Source: an uncultured bacterium (GTDB lineage Bacteria > Verrucomicrobiota > Lentisphaeria > Victivallales > UBA1829). Taken from it: a DNA stretch of 39,698 nucleotides. Position 1 is the stretch's first letter; each line of letters begins with the position of its first letter. Where the stretch lies: the NCBI GenBank assembly GCA_949292215.1, contig CASEYW010000050.1:1-39698 (forward strand), given 5' to 3'. Of this stretch, positions 8,586 through 15,451 are shown one piece after another. The translations under genes were made by a program, and so were the position numbers. The notes under the pieces are model-generated. The model ran no database searches. It saw only the letters and a program-made list of their open reading frames with translations, and had not been told where the DNA came from.

Positions 8586-9455
8586 ATGTCAAAACTTGTT
8601 ATTCTGGGAAGTGGTGCGGCGGAAGGCATCCCTTCTGTGTTCTGCGGATGCAGGGTTTGCAGTCTTGCACGCAGAAACGGCGGAAAGGAAGTCCGGACGA
8701 GAACATCGTATCAGATTGGTGAACATGTGCGGATCGACTGCGGTCCCGACACTCTGATTCAGGAGGTGCGGACCGGAATTGATTCCTCGAAGATCCGTCA
8801 CCTGATCTTCACCCATTCGCATTCCGATCATTGTTATGTTCCTTATCTGGAAATGAGGTCTGAGTTTGCCGATTCGGATACGGAACCGCTTCACATTTAC
8901 GGGGATCCCGGAGTGCTTCGGAAGTTGAACCGCTCATTCTGGAACATGGAATATACTGCATTTGATGGAAACTTCCGACCGTGGAAATTCGATATGACGA
9001 CCATCCATTCCTTTCAGCCATTTTCGATCCCCGGCGAGGATCTTACTTTTTATCCGCTTCGAGCGGATCATTGTCTGGAATCCCCAGTCGAAAAACCTCT
9101 TCTGTTTGTGGTCCGGCACGGAGAGAACTTTTGTCTGATCGGGAATGACTCCGGCTTTTATCCGCAGGAGACATGGGAGTATCTGGCGGAGAAGCGTTTT
9201 CCGCTGAGTCTGGTCATTTCCGACGGGGCTGCCGGGATTACGGATCAGGAGCACTGGCATCTCGGCGGATGCTTTCAGCTGAAAACCAGACGACGTCTGG
9301 AGAAACTCGGGCTGGTGACGGAAAAGACTCGTTATGTTTTGAGCCACATTGGTCATATGTATACTCATTCGGAGTTGGAACAGTATTTTAATCCGCACGG
9401 GATTGAAATCGGCTATGACGGAATGTGCCTGGAATGGGGAACAGAAAAGAGGTGA
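8586..9455 (+). CDS. PhnP-like metallo-beta-lactamase-fold hydrolase
   Basis: This is a 289-residue metallo-beta-lactamase-fold protein. It has the metal motif HSHSDH (77-82), an N-terminal LVILGSGAAEGIP strand and turn, and a Cys cluster C20-G-C22-R-V-C25 like the extra zinc site of PhnP phosphodiesterases. Later His residues lie in RADHC, HWHLGG and SHIGHMYTH. PhnP splits cyclic ribose phosphates, but no C-P lyase genes are nearby, so the name is by fold only. It starts 13 bases after the regulator stop, and its own stop is 2 bases before the pseudopilin start. It is the one gene in cassette B without a counterpart in cassettes A and C. Confidence 0.82.
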   Translation: MSKLVILGSGAAEGIPSVFCGCRVCSLARRNGGKEVRTRTSYQIGEHVRIDCGPDTLIQEVRTGIDSSKIRHLIFTHSHSDHCYVPYLEMRSEFADSDTEPLHIYGDPGVLRKLNRSFWNMEYTAFDGNFRPWKFDMTTIHSFQPFSIPGEDLTFYPLRADHCLESPVEKPLLFVVRHGENFCLIGNDSGFYPQETWEYLAEKRFPLSLVISDGAAGITDQEHWHLGGCFQLKTRRRLEKLGLVTEKTRYVLSHIGHMYTHSELEQYFNPHGIEIGYDGMCLEWGTEKR

Positions 9456-9457
9456 AC

Positions 9458-10240
9458 ATGAATCGACACTCATTTTTACATCCTGGAAAATTTACGCTGA
9501 TTGAATTGCTGATTACGATCGCAGTTATAGCAATTCTTGCAGGGCTTCTTCTTCCGGTACTGCATTCCGCGCGACGGAAGGCGGAAAGTGTGAAATGTCT
9601 GGCGAATCTCAAGCAATGTGTTACGGCGATTGTCATGTACGGCAGCGACAATGATGGCTGGTGGAGAAACTATCAGGGCAATTTTACCTCGAATCCGACC
9701 AACAGTTCCGTTGCCCATATCTCCATGTATCTTGGCGGTCCATCCCTGGCGGAACTGGGGGTGGGCGGCGGTCCCGCACGGGACAATACGAAGATTCCGA
9801 AGCCTTTGTTCTGTCCGCTGTACCGTCCGCAGGAGTCCGCCATGCTTGGATGTTACACATACAGTTTTACAAAGAATACCTACTACTGGCCGTTGATGAA
9901 GCGCGAAAAATTTGTGATTCGCGCCGACAATTCCCAGCCGGTTCTGAACCGGGAGGTGCTCGTGATGGCGGATGGCTATATCCCTCCGCAGTATTTGAAT
10001 TTGAGCACATCAAATGCGTTTTCCAATGATTCGGAAAGCACAGGCTATACGGGAATGCATTTTCGTCATGGCGGGAAAGCGAATGTCGTCTGGGGAGATC
10101 TCAGTATCCGGAGCGTGAACTATCCGCAGGTGAAGGCAATGAGCAGTGCGCGGATTCTTGTCCAGGGCAATGCGACGGCCACCTTGTTCCAGAGTTATTG
10201 TCTGCCCCGTTTTTATACAGAATTCGGCACCCCGTATTGA
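9458..10240 (+). CDS. Type II secretion pseudopilin-like protein (cassette B)
   Basis: This is a 260-residue protein with leader MNRHSFLHPGK, then [20 protein letters not shown], the type IV pilin/pseudopilin N-terminal helix with Glu at +5. Lys, not Gly, precedes the Phe. A region with SVKCLANLKQ is typical of these proteins. Near the C-terminus RHGGKANVVWGDLSI corresponds to the His...Asp-Gly signature but has Gly-Asp-Leu in place of Ala-Asp-Gly-His. The ATG at 9458 follows AGAGG and starts 2 bases after the metallo-hydrolase stop. The heparinase-like gene begins 11 bases downstream. It is probably anchored in the inner membrane with a periplasmic domain; its specific job is unknown. Confidence 0.9.
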   Translation: MNRHSFLHPGKFTLIELLITIAVIAILAGLLLPVLHSARRKAESVKCLANLKQCVTAIVMYGSDNDGWWRNYQGNFTSNPTNSSVAHISMYLGGPSLAELGVGGGPARDNTKIPKPLFCPLYRPQESAMLGCYTYSFTKNTYYWPLMKREKFVIRADNSQPVLNREVLVMADGYIPPQYLNLSTSNAFSNDSESTGYTGMHFRHGGKANVVWGDLSIRSVNYPQVKAMSSARILVQGNATATLFQSYCLPRFYTEFGTPY

Positions 10241-10251
10241 GAGGTTTTCTG

Positions 10252-12129
10252 ATGAGGATTTTCTGTTTGATTCTGGTTCTGTTCTGCGGTCCGGTGCTGA
10301 GTCGGGCGGGAGAGGTCGTGATTGACGCATCCAGCATGAAGCGGGCAACTGCGGAGGTTCTGGAACCGCTGTTGAGCGAATCGCCCCGGTTTCCCGGCCG
10401 GCCCTTCCGGGATCGTTGCTGGTGGGATCGGATGGCGGCGCATACGGATGTTCCTTCTGCGGTCCGGCTGGCAAATCATCATGTGCAGAGATATTTTGCT
10501 TCCGAGGCTTGGAAGCAGCGTGCCGTTCGTTGGAACAGCGACGCGTTTGCTCTGCTGGATCGGATGCTGATCGCCGAAGGTCTGGAGAACAAAGGACGTT
10601 TTATGCCGCAGATCCGGATGCTGACCGGGCAACTCCTTGTCGCAGACACTTGGATCAAAAGCTATGAAGTCGGAAAACCGCTTCGTCCCGAACAGCTGCG
10701 TGGCGCGAGTGTGGAACTGTTGACAGCCCATCTTGCGTATCTGCTGGCTTTGACGTCCCGTCTTTGCGGTGATGCTCTTCCGCCGGAAACGCATGCCGCG
10801 ATTCGGAAAGAGGTGCTGGAGCGAGTCGTTTATCCCTATCTGGAAGCATCCCGTCAGCCGCGGGTACCTCGGGGGTTCTGGTGGATGAAGGTCGATTACA
10901 ACTGGAATCCTGTCTGTCATGCGATGATTCTGGGAGCGGGCGGAATGCTCGAGGAGTCCAGGAGAGTTCGGGCGGAACTGTTTGCCGCGGTTCTCCGCAA
11001 TACCGCAAATTATTTCAACGGTTTTCCTGATGACGGCTACTGTTCAGAGGGAAATGGATATTGGATTTACGGTTTCGGAAGATATCTGGAACTGGCGGAG
11101 CTCATGTACCTTTTTACGGATGGAAAAGTAAATTTATATCATGGAACGGAAAAACTGGAGGCCGTCAAACGCTTCGGCTGGAGGATTCAGCTTGACGGGG
11201 AAGTGTATCCCCATTACGCGGACAGTCTTGTGCATACGAGGGAAATTGATGAGGTCGCATTGCTCTATTTCCGTGGAAAGTGCTCTGAGTACTGGCCATG
11301 GATTGAGCGGAGGAAAAAGAATCTTCCAGCGTACAGCATTCGAGTCTTCACTCTTTCTGCAGATTTGCTCCTGGCTGCGGAAGCTCCACGGGAAAAGACG
11401 CCGGAATTGCCGCTTGTTACATGGTTCCGGGATGGCGGAGTCCTTAACTCGCGGGCGGCTAAAAATGATTCGTCCGGTTTTTCTCTTAGCTTGAAAGCGG
11501 GACACAACGGAGAGTTTCACAATCACAATGATGTCGGGTCTTTTGTTGTTGCTTTGAACGGCGAAGCTGTTCTGTGTGATCCAGGGTGCCCGGTGTATCT
11601 GCCGGAATCGCACACTCCCCGCCGGTATGAGAGCGATGCCAACAACAGTTTCGGGCATCCGGTACCGGTGCTTTCCGGAATGTTTCAGGCAGCGGGCCGG
11701 AGGCATGGGGGCCGGATTCGGAATCCGGATTTTTCGGAGGAGCGGACCACTGCGCTCATCGACTTCGGGGATGCGTATCCGCGGGAAAGCGGAATCCGCT
11801 CCCTGACCAGACGCTTTGAGCATGACAGAAAAAAACGTGTAATCCTGATGACGGATGAGGCCGTATTTGAGGAGGAGGGAACTTATTCTTCCGCATTGCT
11901 TTCCTATGGTCCATTCCGGAAGACGGCTCCGTCAGTCTGGCTGGTCGGAACGGGGAAGGGGAGGTTGAAAGTTGAGTTTCTTTCGGAGGTCCCTCTGAAT
12001 TTTCAGGAGAGCGGACTTCGCTATCGCCTGAATGCGCGGACTCAGCCGCGGCGTCTCGGCTATACGGTCCCTGGACGAGGAAAACTCTTTCGGGTGACTC
12101 TGCGGATTACTCCGGCTTCGGAGGAATAA
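10252..12129 (+). CDS. Secreted heparinase II/III-like polysaccharide lyase
   Basis: This is a 625-residue protein with signal peptide MRIFCLILVLFCGPVLSRAG. Residues ~60-380 look like the alpha-helical toroid of alginate and heparin lyases (for example EGNGYWIYGFGRYLELAELM). From ~400 onward comes the heparinase II/III beta domain, starting FRDGG and containing EFHNHNDVGSF (421-431) and the Asp-Pro-Gly/Arg-Tyr-Glu segments typical of the family. Such enzymes cleave uronic-acid-containing polysaccharides by beta-elimination. The start at 10252 follows GAGAGG and sits 11 bases after the pseudopilin stop. It is the last gene of cassette B. The family is confident; the substrate (heparin, alginate, other uronans) is open. 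Confidence 0.88.
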   Translation: MRIFCLILVLFCGPVLSRAGEVVIDASSMKRATAEVLEPLLSESPRFPGRPFRDRCWWDRMAAHTDVPSAVRLANHHVQRYFASEAWKQRAVRWNSDAFALLDRMLIAEGLENKGRFMPQIRMLTGQLLVADTWIKSYEVGKPLRPEQLRGASVELLTAHLAYLLALTSRLCGDALPPETHAAIRKEVLERVVYPYLEASRQPRVPRGFWWMKVDYNWNPVCHAMILGAGGMLEESRRVRAELFAAVLRNTANYFNGFPDDGYCSEGNGYWIYGFGRYLELAELMYLFTDGKVNLYHGTEKLEAVKRFGWRIQLDGEVYPHYADSLVHTREIDEVALLYFRGKCSEYWPWIERRKKNLPAYSIRVFTLSADLLLAAEAPREKTPELPLVTWFRDGGVLNSRAAKNDSSGFSLSLKAGHNGEFHNHNDVGSFVVALNGEAVLCDPGCPVYLPESHTPRRYESDANNSFGHPVPVLSGMFQAAGRRHGGRIRNPDFSEERTTALIDFGDAYPRESGIRSLTRRFEHDRKKRVILMTDEAVFEEEGTYSSALLSYGPFRKTAPSVWLVGTGKGRLKVEFLSEVPLNFQESGLRYRLNARTQPRRLGYTVPGRGKLFRVTLRITPASEE

Positions 12130-12137
12130 AACGCAGA

Positions 12138-12165
12138 GGGGATGTTTCAGCAGGAAACGATCCCC
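12138..12165 (+). other. Imperfect hairpin after the heparinase-like gene
   Basis: The arms GGGGATGTTTC (12138-12148) and GAAACGATCCCC (12154-12165) pair apart from one bulged G, with a 5-base loop. No T-run follows directly, so it is not a standard terminator. It may stabilise or process the transcript end. Confidence 0.5.
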
Positions 12166-12194
12166 CGCCATTCTCCGCAGCCTGTTTTTTCGGG

Positions 12195-12223
12195 CCTCCG
12201 GCGATTGACTTTTTCGCCGGAGG
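12195..12223 (+). promoter_or_regulatory. Hairpin covering the lpxH-like ribosome binding site
   Basis: The arms CCTCCGGCG (12195-12203) and CGCCGGAGG (12215-12223) are perfectly complementary over 9 bases, with an 11-base loop. The 3' arm contains GGAGG, the only good Shine-Dalgarno sequence for the ATG at 12239, so the hairpin would hide it. The lack of a T-run argues against a terminator. Confidence 0.6.
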
Positions 12224-12238
12224 AATTATATTTCGTGC

Positions 12239-12958
12239 ATGGAGACAAAGCGGAAAATCCTTTGCATCGCCGATGCGCATATTCTGGAACCCCCTGGAGC
12301 CGACGGGGGCTTTTTCGACATGCTTGCAAAAATTTCGGAAACCGATTACGATATTATTTTTCTGGGGGATATCTTTGAACTCTGGATCGCGTTTGATGCC
12401 TATGAAACGGAAATCCATAAACGTTTTCTTGCCTGGTGCCGTGCGGAGAAAACAAAGCGCCGGATCGGTTTCATTGAAGGAAATCATGAATTCTATGTTT
12501 CCTCCCGGTATGCTGACGCATTCACCTGGAGTACGGATCGTTCCCGTCTGATTTCCAATGGAACGGTCTGCCTGATGCACGGGGATACCATCAACGAAGA
12601 TGATATCGGTTATCTTCTGTTGCGACGGATTCTGCGGAATCCTCTTTCGCGTTTTCTTGTCTGGATGTTCGGACCTCTGGCAGGGAAGGCTCTTTCTGAG
12701 AAAATCCGTCTTTCGCTGAAAAGCAGAAATTTGAAACACAAAGTAAATTTTCCTGAAAAATACATTGGCAGACTTGCCGATCGAATGGAGACGGACCGAA
12801 TCTCGCTTTGTCTGCTGGGACATTTCCATCAGGCCGCCTCAATCCGGGGGATTCGCGTCCTTCCCGCCTGGAATCCGGATGGGGAAATCGGGATCTATGA
12901 CCCGGAAACCGAGCATTTTTCCATTCATCCGTGGAAACAAATTTTAAATGTGGAGTAG
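12239..12958 (+). CDS. Metallophosphoesterase, UDP-2,3-diacylglucosamine hydrolase-like
   Basis: This is a 239-residue calcineurin-like phosphoesterase of LpxH size. Metal-site motifs are in order: D12-x-H14, GDIFELW (43-49), GNHEF (81-85), MHGD (113-116) and GHFH (194-197). GD-x-FE-x-W is typical of LpxH, which removes UMP from UDP-2,3-diacylglucosamine in lipid A synthesis at the inner membrane. LpxH usually has GNRDF where GNHEF is seen here, so a related phosphoesterase is possible. The Shine-Dalgarno GGAGGA is 14 bases before the ATG and lies inside a hairpin. A Mur ligase gene follows after 6 bases, which supports an envelope role. Confidence 0.75.
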   Translation: METKRKILCIADAHILEPPGADGGFFDMLAKISETDYDIIFLGDIFELWIAFDAYETEIHKRFLAWCRAEKTKRRIGFIEGNHEFYVSSRYADAFTWSTDRSRLISNGTVCLMHGDTINEDDIGYLLLRRILRNPLSRFLVWMFGPLAGKALSEKIRLSLKSRNLKHKVNFPEKYIGRLADRMETDRISLCLLGHFHQAASIRGIRVLPAWNPDGEIGIYDPETEHFSIHPWKQILNVE

Positions 12959-12964
12959 TAGTGT

Positions 12965-14404
12965 ATGACAAACATTGATATTTTGCCGGAATCTCTTCAT
13001 TTTGTGGGAGTTGGCGGCATCGGAATGAGTGCTCTGGCACAGATGGCTGCTTGTCTCGGTTGTGATACCTCCGGCAGTGACCGTGCTTTGAATTCTCCGG
13101 AGAACGCCCGGATCATCAATGCTCTGCGCGACCGGGGTGTGAAACTGTATCCGCAAAATGGTTCCCGCTATGATGCGGCGACTCCTCCGGCTGCTCTTGT
13201 TTATTCAACGGCAATAGAGGAGGATAACCCCGATTTTGTCAAGGCTCCTTCCGGTACAAGGCGTTTGCACCGTTCCGTGGCGATGAAACTTCTGGTGGAA
13301 AAATCTTCCTGTCCCATCTTTGCTGTGACGGGAAGTTGTGGAAAAACGACGGTTTCCGCATGGCTTGCCGAGTCACTGGATCGTCTTGGCGCTTCGCCTT
13401 CCATGATTTCGGGCGGACTTGCCAATTATTTTATCCGGGATGGATTCGCCGGAAATTATGCAAAGGGACACGGTGCGCTTTGTGTGCTCGAAGCCGATGA
13501 AAGCGATAAAAGTCTTCTGAATTACACTGCGGATCATGCGGTTGTCCTGAATATCGGAACCGATCATTACTCCAAGGCGGAGCTTGCCGATGTGTTCCGC
13601 TCTTTTCTCCGGAATACCCGGAAGAGTGCCGTTCTGGAGGACAGGGTTCTGGAGTCGGTCGGACTTGACTGCGTGAACCACTTGAATGTGGCTCTCTTCA
13701 GTTCCGATCCCGCTGCTCCGGCGAGTCTGCACGGATTCAAGGTTTTCCGGGTAACCGATTACAGAGCATCCGCAGAGGGCGTTTCCGCCTGGATCAACGG
13801 GATACACTTCCGTCTTCCCGTACCCGGCAGACACAACGCGGCGAATGCTGCTGCTGTGACGGCTGGTCTTTCTCTGCTCGGCTATGAAATGGATCGGATT
13901 CGTCCGGCGGTCGAAGGCTTTTCCGGTGTCTGGCGCCGTTTTGATTACGCCGGAAGAAACGAACTGGGAACAGGCGTGTATGATGACTATGCACACAATG
14001 TGGAAAAAATCTGTTCCTGCATTGAATCGGCGCACGAAGTCTGTTCCGGACGTGTGCTGTTTCTTTTTCAGCCGCACGGGTATGGACCGTTCGGTTTCAT
14101 GCGGAAGGAGTTGTATCCGGCTCTGGAAAAGGTGCTGGAACCGAATGATCTTTTTGCGTTCCTGCCGGTCTATTACGCTGGCGGAACGACTTCATTTGAG
14201 CCGAAGGCGGAGGCTGTTGCCGCTGAATATGCGGAACGGCATCCGGGACGTTATTGTTTCTTTCCGGATCGGGCATCGGTTCGGGATTTTATGAAAACAC
14301 ATCTGGGCGCGTCGGATCTGGTGGTTGTGATGGGGGCACGCGACAACTCCCTGTCCGACTGGGCCAGAGAACTGGGCGGTACCATTCCGCCTGTTGGAAA
14401 ATAA
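12965..14404 (+). CDS. MurC-like Mur ligase
   Basis: This is a 479-residue Mur ligase with all three domains. It has an N-terminal VGVGGIGMSALA nucleotide-binding loop (14-25), the ATP loop TGSCGKTT (122-129), the central EADESDKS and NIGTDH segments, and a C-terminal domain with GVYDDYAHN and QPHGYGP. MurC adds L-alanine to UDP-MurNAc in the cytoplasm. The ATP loop is GSCGKTT where true MurC usually has GTHGKTT, and the end has VMGARDNSL where MurC usually has a GAGD-type motif. These features fit a MurC-related paralogue better than the classical enzyme, so the substrate is uncertain. It lies 6 bases after the LpxH-like gene and 15 bases before the TPR-like gene. Confidence 0.8.
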   Translation: MTNIDILPESLHFVGVGGIGMSALAQMAACLGCDTSGSDRALNSPENARIINALRDRGVKLYPQNGSRYDAATPPAALVYSTAIEEDNPDFVKAPSGTRRLHRSVAMKLLVEKSSCPIFAVTGSCGKTTVSAWLAESLDRLGASPSMISGGLANYFIRDGFAGNYAKGHGALCVLEADESDKSLLNYTADHAVVLNIGTDHYSKAELADVFRSFLRNTRKSAVLEDRVLESVGLDCVNHLNVALFSSDPAAPASLHGFKVFRVTDYRASAEGVSAWINGIHFRLPVPGRHNAANAAAVTAGLSLLGYEMDRIRPAVEGFSGVWRRFDYAGRNELGTGVYDDYAHNVEKICSCIESAHEVCSGRVLFLFQPHGYGPFGFMRKELYPALEKVLEPNDLFAFLPVYYAGGTTSFEPKAEAVAAEYAERHPGRYCFFPDRASVRDFMKTHLGASDLVVVMGARDNSLSDWARELGGTIPPVGK

Positions 14405-14419
14405 CGGAGGGTTTGTTGT

Positions 14420-15214
14420 ATGAAACGTCTTTTTCTTCTTTTTCTGTTCTGCTGCGCGGGTGTTTTGGCCGCCCGTGAAGAGTGTGTAATTCGTACGCTT
14501 GACAATCGGGACTTGAAGGTTTCCTCTATTCAGGCTCTTTCCGACGGATCGCTGGAATATACAATTGCAGGAGGCAAGATCAAGACAAAGATGCCGCGCG
14601 GGAAATACATCTATGCGTGGATTCCAAAACCAAAGGAGATTTCCGCCGCGGATATTCTCCTGGAGGCAAATGTGCCGGACCGGGCTGCCGCTGCATATCG
14701 GGCCGCTTACGAAAAATATAAACTCCTCGGCTGGGATGTGTATTGCATTTACAGGGAGTCCGAGGCCCTTTCGAAACTGGGCAGAAAGGCGGAAGCCATC
14801 AAAAAACTTGATCAGCTGAAGGACTATAAATTGATCAATACGCGTCTGATTCCTCAGCTTGCCGCAGTGAAACGGCTGAATGCACAATTGAACATTGATC
14901 TTGGAAAATATGATTCCGCTCTTCTCCTTCTCAATGAGATGACCGCGGGAAATGATGATGCCAACGCCGCCTATGGTTTTCTGAAGAAAGGCGATATTCT
15001 ACTGCGTCAGGAGAAACTCAAGGAAGCCGCTCTGATGTATCTTCAAACGGTTCTTCTGTTTCGGGATGTGCCGGAGCGTCCGGAGGCTCTCTACAAACTC
15101 TATACAACCCTTGTTTCCATGAAAGACCCGAATGCAGCGAAGTTCGCTTCCATGCTGAAACGGGAATATCCGGAAAGTTCCTATACGAAAATCGTATTTC
15201 CGGAGAAAAAATAA
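14420..15214 (+). CDS. Secreted TPR-like protein
   Basis: This is a 264-residue protein with signal peptide MKRLFLLFLFCCAGVLAA. After a small beta-rich stretch (~20-75) it becomes a series of helix pairs with tetratricopeptide-like spacing. Examples are DRAAAAYRAAYEKYKLLGWD, EALSKLGRKAEAIKKLDQL, LNIDLGKYDSALLLLNEM and KGDILLRQEKLKEAALMYLQ. Such proteins act as periplasmic scaffolds, for example in outer-membrane or cell-wall complexes. It starts 15 bases after the Mur ligase with an AACGGAGGG site, so it belongs to the same envelope operon. It converges on bamA, with 237 bases between the two stops. No enzyme motif was seen. Confidence 0.75.
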   Translation: MKRLFLLFLFCCAGVLAAREECVIRTLDNRDLKVSSIQALSDGSLEYTIAGGKIKTKMPRGKYIYAWIPKPKEISAADILLEANVPDRAAAAYRAAYEKYKLLGWDVYCIYRESEALSKLGRKAEAIKKLDQLKDYKLINTRLIPQLAAVKRLNAQLNIDLGKYDSALLLLNEMTAGNDDANAAYGFLKKGDILLRQEKLKEAALMYLQTVLLFRDVPERPEALYKLYTTLVSMKDPNAAKFASMLKREYPESSYTKIVFPEKK

Positions 15215-15397
15215 ACCTGCCTCTCCAACTCTTTCCGCTCTATCCTGCATATCGCTTCGGCAGTGGAGATGGACATGGTCGGGGGAGGGGAGAGAATTTG
15301 AAAATCCGGAAGCCTTTTCCCGGATGAACTGGTTCACAGAATTTTCCGTTGGGATGTTTCCTGTTCCATTCTGATAGGTGGACCAGCTTGTCTTCTC

Positions 15398-15428
15398 CGG
15401 AAAAAGAAAAGGAGCCTGACGGCTCCTT
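15398..15428 (-). terminator. Intrinsic terminator of the prs-bamA operon
   Basis: The stem AAGGAGCC (15409-15416) with GGCTCCTT (15421-15428) and loop TGAC is followed in the minus direction by TTTCTTTTTCC. It lies 24 bases after the bamA stop. No clear plus-strand terminator for the TPR-like gene was found in 15215-15397. Confidence 0.85.
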
Positions 15429-15451
15429 CATGAAACTTCTGTCCGGATGGA

